From CAZSHG01 sp964606695 [NCBI: uncultured bacterium] (GTDB lineage Bacteria; UBP14; UBA6098): a stretch of 64,000 bases of DNA. The stretch spans positions 1 through 64,000 of the forward strand of contig CAZSHG010000013.1 of the NCBI GenBank assembly GCA_964606695.1, written 5' to 3'. The translations under genes and the position numbers were made by a program. A model generated the notes under the pieces. That model worked only from the letters and a program-made list of their open reading frames with translations, searched no databases and was not told the DNA's origin. This document shows positions 25,060 to 33,497 of this stretch, piece by piece. Each line of letters opens with the position of its first letter. Position 1 is the stretch's first letter.

Positions 25060-28000
25060 CTATTTGATTAGCATCGATTTAACTACCGCGCTTTCCTCTC
25101 CGTAGTCGATTCTTCCGAAATACAGTCCTGACGGCATCTCCTGTCCGTTATCGTCCATTCCCATCCACCGAATACGGACGATACCCGCGGAGAATTCGCC
25201 GTCGATGTTTTTAACCAGACGACCGGATATGTCGAATATCTCGAGTTCGATACGTCCAGCCTCGGGCAGTGCCACGACGAAATCCATCGCTGAGTTAAAA
25301 GGATTGGGGACTGCCCCGATTATCTCGAATTTATCCGGCAATAATCTGCGGGATTTCAGTTTGTATGTTCCTCCCTCCAGATTCGCCCTTTGGCCGTCGA
25401 TATATTCCGCATCGCCGATCTTGATAGCGATATCCGGCGGCAACTCAAAGACCACGCTTGCAGATGTTTCCAGTGCTAATTCCCATTCGCCGGTGGGCGA
25501 TAAGTCGCGCGACAACATGATACCGTCTGAGGCCAGGGAATATTCCTCCCTATCTCCATCTGGAGAAGCCGGCGGAATGGCTCTATCGCCCGGCCCTATT
25601 CCGATATCCGCGGAAGGAGCGTAGCCTATTTCAAGTGAGACATTATCTATATTCAATTGTCCCACCCACTCCGCGCGAGGTGTCGGCTCGATTCTCCTTC
25701 GATATCCGGTAGGCGCGTGCAATACGCCGCTATTATTGGAAAGCAACCAATATCCATTGCCGGGGATCAATTCCGTAGCGGAGACATAACCGGCACCATC
25801 CCAGCCGAAGATATCGCCTACTATTCCGCCGGATGGCGTGATGTCTATATCCGAGGTCGCTATTGTGTCGATTGTCGTTCCAATGAGGTTCCAGCCGCGA
25901 TAGATTTGCCTGCGATAGCCCTCGATTTCACTTCCGATAAGAGTTACCGTATAGGGACTATCCGCCCAGACCCAGTATCCCTCGCCGTAGCGAACGAATT
26001 CGGCAAAATCGTATGATGAAATCGTGGTTAAATAACGATATACGCCAAAGGCGCTATTGAATACCTGTTGCGCCGGTATATCCTCTGGCAGAAGCGGACT
26101 GCTTACCAGATTCCAACCGGTTTCGAAATCGAGCAAACGAGCGTCGAGTTCCGGCATATACCATTCGATAATCAGAGTATCATCTTCGCCGAAATACGCG
26201 ACCGAATCGCGTTTCATATCGATTACGCCGTTCATACGGAATTCGCCTTCGGGGAATCTGGTCGGGGTCCATTTTGCAACGCCTTCCGGCTCGTTTTCAG
26301 TAATGAGATGCCACGTTACGGGAGGTTCGACGGCGCGGACGTCGCGCATCAATTTCTCTATCGGTGTCGATGGATCGTCGAGTGGGAAATATCCGCTAAC
26401 GAACCAGTCCGGCGGCGGAATCCGCTGGACGTCGAGGCCGGCGTCGTAGTCGTCCGATCCGCCAGGATAGGCCGAAATAGTAAGCACGTAATCCTCGGTT
26501 GGCTCTACAACTCTATTTAATCTTATATCAACAGTGAATATCCGTGGAGTTAATTCAACCGCGAAAAGCCCTGGAGACCACTCGACCAAAGGCACACCCT
26601 CATTGAAGAATATCGTATCGATATTTACACAAGTGTAGGTTCCGCCCTCGGCGTCGCAGGGGACAACGCCCTGCAAATACAGGAAATCTCCGCCGTCACC
26701 GCTGTATAACGGAGAACCTAAAATCGACGCCGATATTACACCCGTTATAGTATCGATATCTATTGTGATGACGCTCCAGCCATCCGTTAACGCTCCAGTA
26801 GTTACTATCCCAATAGGTATAAGAATTTCTGGATCCACTGAGAATACGAAATCCGCACTCCCAATCCAGCTGAAGTCGAGACCGTCGATTTCCAGCGGCA
26901 CCAGCACCGTTTCGCATGGCGCACCAAACACGGTCGGGAACCAGACCTCGCGGGTACTCATATTGAAGAAATACCAGCACGTGTCCATCACGTTATCGGG
27001 GCAATAATCGGTGGTGTCGGTCGCCGAAACACACGCCCAGATGGTATCTGCGGCCATTATTGGCGTGGATGGTGTGTGTTCGATATGATATCCGTCAGTA
27101 ATCGGCGTTACAATATATTCGCTTTCCGGGATTACAGCGCCGGCAAGAGTAAACTCTATTGTAGTTTGATCGACGCTTGAGCCGAGATCGAGCACGTCGA
27201 AAGAAATTGTGGGTAACGGATCCGCTATGAATACGCCCGGCGGGGGAATCGTATTATCGATATTCGGCGGCATCAAATCGACGTAGAAATCCCAGCATAT
27301 AGGATTGGCGAGATAACCGTCGCAGAAATTTTCGAGTGCGTTTAAGCAGGCGGTTACGGTTTCATTATCCTCGAAAAGTTCAGTTCCCGATGGGGTGAAT
27401 AGAAGGTAATTAGGACTAACGAATTCCAGCGAACCATCTCCAACGGTATGGTTAACACCGTTCACGGCAAATTCTATACTTGATAGGTCGATGTCGCAAT
27501 CGATGGTATAAAATACGCTAACCAGGAAATCGATACCGACCGCAACTCCGGTCAGGTCTATTCCCTCGACAGTCATCGTATCGATACCGCCGTGCATGAA
27601 ATCCGTCAGGTAGAAAGTGAAGCTGTGGTTCCAGGTTGCGCCGTCGTCGTCCGCGCCCACGGAATCGCCATTCATGTAGAAAATCGCGGAATTATCGGCA
27701 TACATCGATACGAAAGCCGAGTCGATAACCGCGCCGTCGGGAGTGTCGATGAGAGTTCGGAACGTAAGGCGTCTTCCGGTAATCATGCCGATATAGACGG
27801 AATCCCAAACCCACGAGGAGCCTTCAAACAGGTGGCTTCCCCAGCCACTGTAGCTTATTTCGACTGCAGGCACCCAGGACGACGTGGTCGTATCCCAATA
27901 ATCCGTTGTCGTGGAAAGGCTCGGTATATCCATTCGGACTACCTGTTCACCGCCGGATTGAATTGTCATCGTGATCTGCTGGTCTTCGCAGGAAGTCCAG

Positions 28001-29793
28001 GTTTCCGGTAACGGTTCGACTATTTCGGCTTCTACTGGCGGCGCAGTTGCGTGGACGCATACTATTATAGGATTCGAACCGCACGGTTCGTTAGTTAGCG
28101 CCCATACGGTGTCGCAATACATCCCGGTATCTTCGGAGAAGAAGTTCAAGGTAATCGTTCCCCATTCATCGGGACCCAGAACGTCCGGGTGATCGATTGT
28201 GGTAAAATGCGGATCGGAGTTATCGACGCCACCGATATATAGCGTATCGCTCGTCTCGTCCGAATTGTGGACGACTATTTCGAGAGTCGAATCGGCGCCC
28301 GCCGTAACGCTATCCAGAGTTATATGATCCGAGGGATATGGAAGAAGTTGTAGGAATCCATGACCGAGATATAGCGTGTCGCCGACAGTCATTGAAAGCG
28401 GTATTTCCTCCGACCCGACGGAATCGGACAAAAACCACCAGCTTGTAATCGGATCTAAACCTCCCCAATGATGATCGATAGCGAATTTCCACTCTGCGCG
28501 AGGAAGATATGCCGCGCCTCCGTCGGTGTTGTTCCACCATTCCCAATCGCCCTGAGGCCAGCTGGAAAGATCGAATTCGCCGGGGTCATCCGAAACCGCC
28601 AGTTCCGATCCGACAGGTAGATCAATGAAATACATCTGGCAAGATGCGTCGGTCGTTCCCGTAACATCTATGTTATGAACTACAAGTATTCCCATATTCC
28701 CGGTATGAGGATTATAGAAGAAGAACGCCTTACTTTTGTAAGCTTCCTCCACACCTGTATGCATACTGGCAGAAGAATATGCGAACCAGGTCGATTCCGT
28801 CACGGCATCAACCAGGTATGGCTCGACACAAAAAGTATCCGAACCTTGAATTATGTAGAAATATCCCGCCGGATAACCGAAGGTATCGCATGGATCCGTA
28901 TGGAAAGGGGGGTCAAAGCCTCCGGAAAAGGTATCGCCATATTGAGGGTAATATTCCAGACTATCGAAATGATAACCGCCGCAACCGTCCGTCCAGGAAT
29001 TACATATGTTGTATGCCTCGATATACCAACTATGGCTTTCGCCGCAATCGAAAGGACCGACTTCGTAACACGTGTCCGATATCCACGAAGCTTCGGTGTG
29101 GCCATCGAGAATAACATCGAAATAAATCGGCGTCGCCCCGGATGGCATCGACCAGCATAGTTCGACATTGCCGGGGACAAGAGTTTCGTCTGGAATCGGT
29201 GAGTGCCAGGAGAAGGGGCCGGGAGGTTCGTTATGAATTTCAACCAGGACGGTATCCAGATATGTGTCGGGGCAATAAGAATAACTCGCTTGAGCCACCA
29301 ATGTAATTGTCGATTCCGGATAGAAGAAGAAAGCCGGCCCGAATCCGACCGAATCGCCGTCCAAAGTTCGCCAAACCACATCCGCGCCGCCAACTCCGTA
29401 AGTAGGACATCCAATCTGCACAGGACCGCTTTGACAGGCTTCTACATCCTCCGCTGCAAAATCTATTGAAGCGCTAACGCTTACGTTCACTGTATCGTAT
29501 GCCGTATCGCTTGCTACATCCCAGACCATAATGACATACCGGGTTACGGTTCCAAAGGGTGGAGTGGCAACGATATCTTCGATATGACCGGTTATATATG
29601 CTCCCGCGGGTCCCCACATATATTCATACGGCGGAGTGCCGCCGGTTGTGGTGCCGTTAATAGTAAACGCGAGGCTATCGGGCGGGTCGCAGATAACAGT
29701 GTCGTCCATCTCAATTTCCACCGACAACGGTTGAGCGAGAAGAACCGAAAATACCATGAACATAAGGACGAAAACAAAAACCTTCGATTTCAT
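25060..29793 (-). CDS. Giant exported protein with PKD-like, Ig-like, cohesin-like and C-terminal sorting domains
   Basis: A 1,577-residue exported protein with a signal peptide (about 1-20, ending VLLAQ). The N-terminal part has two PKD-like domains and an fn3-like domain (SWHSPIPDETL). A central region resembles choice-of-anchor/ASPM-SPD-2-type repeats (GADSTLEIVVHNSDETSDTLYIGG). Then comes one Ig-like A-B pair (EIVEPLPETWTSCEDQQ; FDVLDLGSSVDQ; DTCWYFF). A cohesin-like domain (ETVLVPLEIDGLDF), two GWNLV/GYW repeats and a FlgD/T9SS-like C-terminal domain (AVPNPFNSAM, LEIFDISGRLV, PSGLYFGRI) follow. No enzymatic motif is visible. The last 600 or so residues parallel those of the VWA protein at 19964-23638. 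AAAGGTGAT precedes the ATG. It heads a run with the sirtuin and a membrane protein. Confidence 0.83.
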   Translation of the reverse strand: MKSKVFVFVLMFMVFSVLLAQPLSVEIEMDDTVICDPPDSLAFTINGTTTGGTPPYEYMWGPAGAYITGHIEDIVATPPFGTVTRYVIMVWDVASDTAYDTVNVSVSASIDFAAEDVEACQSGPVQIGCPTYGVGGADVVWRTLDGDSVGFGPAFFFYPESTITLVAQASYSYCPDTYLDTVLVEIHNEPPGPFSWHSPIPDETLVPGNVELCWSMPSGATPIYFDVILDGHTEASWISDTCYEVGPFDCGESHSWYIEAYNICNSWTDGCGGYHFDSLEYYPQYGDTFSGGFDPPFHTDPCDTFGYPAGYFYIIQGSDTFCVEPYLVDAVTESTWFAYSSASMHTGVEEAYKSKAFFFYNPHTGNMGILVVHNIDVTGTTDASCQMYFIDLPVGSELAVSDDPGEFDLSSWPQGDWEWWNNTDGGAAYLPRAEWKFAIDHHWGGLDPITSWWFLSDSVGSEEIPLSMTVGDTLYLGHGFLQLLPYPSDHITLDSVTAGADSTLEIVVHNSDETSDTLYIGGVDNSDPHFTTIDHPDVLGPDEWGTITLNFFSEDTGMYCDTVWALTNEPCGSNPIIVCVHATAPPVEAEIVEPLPETWTSCEDQQITMTIQSGGEQVVRMDIPSLSTTTDYWDTTTSSWVPAVEISYSGWGSHLFEGSSWVWDSVYIGMITGRRLTFRTLIDTPDGAVIDSAFVSMYADNSAIFYMNGDSVGADDDGATWNHSFTFYLTDFMHGGIDTMTVEGIDLTGVAVGIDFLVSVFYTIDCDIDLSSIEFAVNGVNHTVGDGSLEFVSPNYLLFTPSGTELFEDNETVTACLNALENFCDGYLANPICWDFYVDLMPPNIDNTIPPPGVFIADPLPTISFDVLDLGSSVDQTTIEFTLAGAVIPESEYIVTPITDGYHIEHTPSTPIMAADTIWACVSATDTTDYCPDNVMDTCWYFFNMSTREVWFPTVFGAPCETVLVPLEIDGLDFSWIGSADFVFSVDPEILIPIGIVTTGALTDGWSVITIDIDTITGVISASILGSPLYSGDGGDFLYLQGVVPCDAEGGTYTCVNIDTIFFNEGVPLVEWSPGLFAVELTPRIFTVDIRLNRVVEPTEDYVLTISAYPGGSDDYDAGLDVQRIPPPDWFVSGYFPLDDPSTPIEKLMRDVRAVEPPVTWHLITENEPEGVAKWTPTRFPEGEFRMNGVIDMKRDSVAYFGEDDTLIIEWYMPELDARLLDFETGWNLVSSPLLPEDIPAQQVFNSAFGVYRYLTTISSYDFAEFVRYGEGYWVWADSPYTVTLIGSEIEGYRRQIYRGWNLIGTTIDTIATSDIDITPSGGIVGDIFGWDGAGYVSATELIPGNGYWLLSNNSGVLHAPTGYRRRIEPTPRAEWVGQLNIDNVSLEIGYAPSADIGIGPGDRAIPPASPDGDREEYSLASDGIMLSRDLSPTGEWELALETSASVVFELPPDIAIKIGDAEYIDGQRANLEGGTYKLKSRRLLPDKFEIIGAVPNPFNSAMDFVVALPEAGRIELEIFDISGRLVKNIDGEFSAGIVRIRWMGMDDNGQEMPSGLYFGRIDYGEESAVVKSMLIK

Positions 29794-29840
29794 CTTATCA
29801 CCTTTCGATAAATTTTAAATCCATATTACCTTATCAATAT

Positions 29841-29870
29841 AAATAAAAAACGGCTCTTTCTCAAGAGCCG
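29841..29870 (-). terminator. Intrinsic terminator after the EamA/SMR-like gene
   Basis: On the minus strand CGGCTCTT-GAGA-AAGAGCCG (29870-29851) is followed by TTTTTTATTT. It lies 25 bases after the stop of the EamA/SMR-like gene and separates the polysaccharide/transport run from the giant exported protein gene. Confidence 0.88.
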
Positions 29871-29894
29871 AATTGAAAGAAGTTAGAATTTATT

Positions 29895-30239
29895 TCACTT
29901 CGCCACCATCGCAACGCCGACAACTATCAGTATTGTGCCTATGATGCGGATAGCGCCGGGGTGCTCTTTAAGAAAAACCATTGCGAAAACCAGAGCAAAA
30001 ATATAGGACATCGAAATTAAAGGATATGCTTTTGTGAGATCGTATCTCGATAGGATCCAGAACCAGAGCAACATCTGGCTACCAATTATGGCTATACCGC
30101 CGAGTATCCAACCATTGGTCAAAACCTGGAGAATATTCGATATCGAGAACCCTCCGATTTTATTGAAACCGGTCTTTAACAATAACTGACCGCCGGCAAG
30201 CATCCCCGAAACAAGTGTCATCAGTAAAACAAGCTTCAT
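29895..30239 (-). CDS. EamA/SMR-type four-helix membrane protein (ArnE-like)
   Basis: A 114-residue protein of four transmembrane helices. The pattern GQLLLKTGF in helix 1, then WILSRYDLTKAYPLISMSYIF and a final FLKEHPGAIRIIGTILIVVGV, is that of single-domain EamA/SMR proteins such as the ArnE/ArnF lipid-linked sugar flippase subunits. Relatives move lipid-linked sugars or cationic drugs, usually as dimers. Its position at the end of a polysaccharide gene run favours a lipid-carrier role, but that is inference. GGAAGAGG supports the ATG at 30239. Confidence 0.75.
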   Translation of the reverse strand: MKLVLLMTLVSGMLAGGQLLLKTGFNKIGGFSISNILQVLTNGWILGGIAIIGSQMLLWFWILSRYDLTKAYPLISMSYIFALVFAMVFLKEHPGAIRIIGTILIVVGVAMVAK

Positions 30240-30299
30240 AATTACCTCTTCCTTTGTGCCGTATAATATTCAATCAAACTGGAAATCGCAAGGTAAATC

Positions 30300-31706
30300 C
30301 TATTCCATTCTTCCATTGAATATTCTCGCAAACCACGCTATCCTGACCTTCGCGAAATCGCCCAGAAAAACCAGCGTATCGCGCATCGATACCGCTTTCG
30401 GTTCGTTTATCCACGATAAAGGTATCTCGGCAGTTAATCTTGCACAACCTGTTAACGCAAAAAGAACCTGCTCCGGCTCGAGATGAAATCCTCCTATATC
30501 GACAGCCTTCGGTAAAAAAGCCCCCGATAGCAACATGGTTGTCATCATAGCCACGCCGGAAAACGCGCCATAAACTCCGGAATACACCTGCCGTTTTTTC
30601 ACGGGAGCAATAGCCAGCACTAAATTAACGGCGACGATATTCGCGCCGGACCACATAATTCCGGACAAGGCCGCCTCGAAATATACAACCCAATATGTGT
30701 CGGGCGTAGCGAGTAGCCATATAAGGGGATTGATTCCGCCGAGAACTATTGCGAACCGCATCGCGGTTTTGTTGCCGAATCTATCGATGAAAAGCCCCCA
30801 TAACCTGAGCGTCGAAATACCCACGAAAACACTGATTGTCGCGTAAACCTGGATTAAAACTACCGACATCTTGAGATGACCTATCATAAAAGGTTGCCAG
30901 AATGGTGCGCCTATTCCTATTGCGGCCATCCACCATAAACCGTAGAACACCAACCGGCGGAAATTAGGGTCTTTTACCGGCGAAAGCAAGAGCCTGGGGA
31001 TACTCTCGTGTTCTCTCTCTTTTGGTCTTTCCGGTTGTTTTCGCAATATTATCAAACTGATTAACCCACTTACCGCCGCGATTCCGAAAATCGACAATAA
31101 AACAATCCTGATCGAGTTTTCTGGTAATACTTCGTTTATATTTAACAACCCTTTTAGCCATCGGGCTATTTTTCCGGGTTCGGTTTCGAAAATATCTATA
31201 CAAGCGCCGAAAGCGTAGCCCGTAACAATACCCGCTACCATAAGGAACTGTGATCTTCTCGAAAGGAATCGCCCTCTGATCCTCAGCGGAATGAGATCGG
31301 AAATCCAGGCTATCCAGGTATTTAAACCTATAGCGTTGAGCGAGGAACTTAGCATGAATAACCCGAGAAAAATCCAGATTGCGTGTCGGTCGGGAAAGAG
31401 AAAGGGCAAAATCCCGAAAAGCAGAACTGCAAGCCTGCCGAGCGTTAGAAGCCTTAACGTAATCCGCTTCCTCTCGCGACGCTTCCTCGTAAGAATTACG
31501 CCGATCGGTTGAAATATCTGCGATAGCTGGCCTATTGCACCGAGAACTCCGAATTGAAACGGGCTGGCTCCCAGAATAACCGCAAATTTAGTCAGGAATA
31601 CGCTTCCCGCGCCGCCAAGTGTGTTGAAAATTTGCGCAAATACGCCTTCGGTTATCGAGATACGAGAACCCTTACGCAGATCGGTATACTCCGGTTGCTC
31701 TTTCAT
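30300..31706 (-). CDS. Major facilitator superfamily transporter
   Basis: A 468-residue membrane protein with about 12 hydrophobic segments. The cytoplasmic loop between helices 2 and 3 has RKRRERKR, and WISDLIPLRIRGRFLSRRSQF is typical of a bacterial MFS subgroup with unknown substrates. A second-half loop LWGLFIDRFGNKTAMR matches the MFS signature G-x3-D-R-x-G. The substrate cannot be told. No clear Shine-Dalgarno precedes the ATG; instead a 16-bp perfect palindrome lies five bases upstream (31712-31727). It follows the unknown exported protein gene by 64 bases. Confidence 0.85.
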   Translation of the reverse strand: MKEQPEYTDLRKGSRISITEGVFAQIFNTLGGAGSVFLTKFAVILGASPFQFGVLGAIGQLSQIFQPIGVILTRKRRERKRITLRLLTLGRLAVLLFGILPFLFPDRHAIWIFLGLFMLSSSLNAIGLNTWIAWISDLIPLRIRGRFLSRRSQFLMVAGIVTGYAFGACIDIFETEPGKIARWLKGLLNINEVLPENSIRIVLLSIFGIAAVSGLISLIILRKQPERPKEREHESIPRLLLSPVKDPNFRRLVFYGLWWMAAIGIGAPFWQPFMIGHLKMSVVLIQVYATISVFVGISTLRLWGLFIDRFGNKTAMRFAIVLGGINPLIWLLATPDTYWVVYFEAALSGIMWSGANIVAVNLVLAIAPVKKRQVYSGVYGAFSGVAMMTTMLLSGAFLPKAVDIGGFHLEPEQVLFALTGCARLTAEIPLSWINEPKAVSMRDTLVFLGDFAKVRIAWFARIFNGRME

Positions 31707-31711
31707 GGCAA

Positions 31712-31727
31712 TGGAAATTAATTTCCA
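31712..31727. promoter_or_regulatory. 16-bp perfect palindrome upstream of the MFS gene (candidate operator)
   Basis: TGGAAATT-AATTTCCA is a perfect inverted repeat with no spacer, placed five bases before the MFS start codon. Perfect palindromes in this position often bind dimeric repressors. On the RNA it could also fold and affect translation start. No regulator gene is adjacent. Confidence 0.5.
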
Positions 31728-31770
31728 CTACTACTAAATTCAAGGGAAATGATTAAAGACGTTCTGGGAT

Positions 31771-32388
31771 TTATTTATCCGGTTTTTCGGGTTTGGGAGG
31801 ACGATTTTCGATATTCACCCAGAGAAATTTTATATCGAACCGGGGATCGTTCATATCGCCGACGCGGTCATAGTGCTTATCACCGAGAGTTTTGTAATCG
31901 GTCATATCTCGAAGCCGGAAATCCTCCTCCTCCCAGACTCGATCCGTCACGGCATAAACATCTATGGAGTCTGCCCAATCGATGAGATTCGGGTTGATTT
32001 CGGCTTCCATGAGAATGCTGGAATCCGTCAACGCGAGTTTCATATTTCCTATTCGATAGAAACTTCTCTCGCGTCCCAGTCTCTCCAGTTCCCATTGGCA
32101 TTCCTTGGTAAAGGACGATTGGAAGCAACCCTCCCCCGGCATGTGTTCATATTTCACCGTCAGACTTAAGACGTCGGGCACATCACTCGTATCGGGATAT
32201 AATCTGATTCGAACCGCCCAGCCGTATTGGAGCTGACCGGAGTCCGAACGGCAAAAAGTCATCGTATCGGGTAATGCCGGCAATCCCAACTCAGCCCGGA
32301 TTATGGTAGGCCCCTTATATTCTTCTGGTTTCTGAGCAAAGGAACAAACCGCTATGAGGAATATTATTATAATGACCGTCTTTTTCAT
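31771..32388 (-). CDS. Exported protein of unknown function in the polysaccharide operon
   Basis: A 205-residue protein with a signal peptide (MKKTVIIIIFLIAVCSFAQ). The mature part has alternating polar/hydrophobic strands (YGWAVRIRLYP, VLSLTVKYEH, MKLALTDSSILMEAEIN) suggesting a beta-sandwich. The C-terminus is Pro/Lys-rich. Two Cys lie in the mature domain before residue 100. I recognise no family. It starts one base after the stop of the DegT aminotransferase gene, so it is clearly co-transcribed with the polysaccharide genes. Confidence 0.75.
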   Translation of the reverse strand: MKKTVIIIIFLIAVCSFAQKPEEYKGPTIIRAELGLPALPDTMTFCRSDSGQLQYGWAVRIRLYPDTSDVPDVLSLTVKYEHMPGEGCFQSSFTKECQWELERLGRERSFYRIGNMKLALTDSSILMEAEINPNLIDWADSIDVYAVTDRVWEEEDFRLRDMTDYKTLGDKHYDRVGDMNDPRFDIKFLWVNIENRPPKPEKPDK

Positions 32389-32389
32389 C

Positions 32390-33493
32390 TCACGATATTG
32401 CCCTAATTGTCGTTTTTATAACGTGGCTTATTTCGTCGAACGTCAATTCGGGGAAAATCGGCAACGAAATTACTTCTTCTGCCGCCTTTTCAGCTACTGG
32501 AAGAGTAACGTTGTCATATGTGTCTCCGTAAGCTGGTTGCCTGTGAAGCGGTATCTTGTAATATATAGCTCTGCCGACATTATCTTCTCCGAGGGCTTCA
32601 AACAACCTGTCCCGTTTGCCGTTTGTCACTCGAATCGTGTATTGATGATAGACGTGCGAGTAGCCTTCTGGCTCCACGGGCGTTTCGATTCCATCCACGG
32701 ATGAAAAGGCGTCGTTGTAAATATCCGCATTGCGGCGGCGCTGTTCGTTGAAGTTGTCGAGGTATTTCAATTTGATGCGGAGTATTGCGGCCTGGATTTC
32801 ATCGAGTCTGCTGTTATAACCGAAGGTTTCGTGTCGGTATCTATCTTCCCGTGTTCCGTGGTTGCGTAATGCGATTGCCTCTTCGCGTATGACTTTGTCC
32901 TCGGTGGTCATCATCCCGCCGTCGCCGGCGGCTCCGAGGTTTTTACTTGGGAAGAAGCTAAACGCGGCGGCAGACCCGACGGAACCGGCTTTTCCGGTCG
33001 GCCCGGTAGCGCCTACCGCCTGACATGCGTCCTCGATAATAGGAATATCCCCCGCTATTTCGCGAAGTCGTCCCATATCGGCGAGAAGCCCGAAAAGGTG
33101 AATCGGAACTATGGCCGCGGTTTTATCGGTTATTTTCTTCTCGACGTCCACTGGATCGATATTGTATGTGTCGCGTTCGATATCCGCGAAAACCACGCTG
33201 GCTCCCAAATCGGTAACTACCTCGCAAGTAGCGAAATAGCTAAAAGCGGAGGTAATAACATCCGTCCCGGGACCAACCCCTACCGCTTTCAATGCGATTT
33301 TGAGGGCGTCGGTTCCAGAATTCAATCCAACGCCATATTTCGACCCGCAATATTCGGCCAACTCGGTTTCCAAATTCTTAACGTTATGCCCTAGAATATA
33401 CATTCCCGAATTGAGAATTTCCAGAATCGTCGATTCTACCTCTTCCCTGATTCTCTCGTATTGCCGGGTTAAATCGAGTAGTGGGATATTCAT
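32390..33493 (-). CDS. DegT/DnrJ/EryC1/StrS-family sugar aminotransferase
   Basis: PLP enzyme that aminates a nucleotide-linked ketosugar. The 367-residue protein has the family Lys near residue 180 in FSFFPSKNLGAAGDGG, plus GVGLNSGTDALKIAL, IEDACQAVGA and YNSRLDEIQAAIL. These match aminotransferases that act on dTDP-3-keto or 4-keto-6-deoxy sugars (FdtB/WecE/DesV group). With RmlA, RmlB and the RmlC-like protein this suggests a dTDP-amino-sugar in the surface glycan (inference). ATG at 33493 with AAGGAGG upstream is preferred to an upstream start 54 bases earlier that would lie inside the preceding gene. Confidence 0.9.
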   Translation of the reverse strand: MNIPLLDLTRQYERIREEVESTILEILNSGMYILGHNVKNLETELAEYCGSKYGVGLNSGTDALKIALKAVGVGPGTDVITSAFSYFATCEVVTDLGASVVFADIERDTYNIDPVDVEKKITDKTAAIVPIHLFGLLADMGRLREIAGDIPIIEDACQAVGATGPTGKAGSVGSAAAFSFFPSKNLGAAGDGGMMTTEDKVIREEAIALRNHGTREDRYRHETFGYNSRLDEIQAAILRIKLKYLDNFNEQRRRNADIYNDAFSSVDGIETPVEPEGYSHVYHQYTIRVTNGKRDRLFEALGEDNVGRAIYYKIPLHRQPAYGDTYDNVTLPVAEKAAEEVISLPIFPELTFDEISHVIKTTIRAIS

Positions 33494-33497
33494 TTTA

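Noticed and set aside
19964-29793. A firm claim that the giants use type IX secretion.
   Set aside because: The C-terminal domains resemble FlgD/T9SS sorting domains, but no secretion core gene is in the window, so only similarity is stated.
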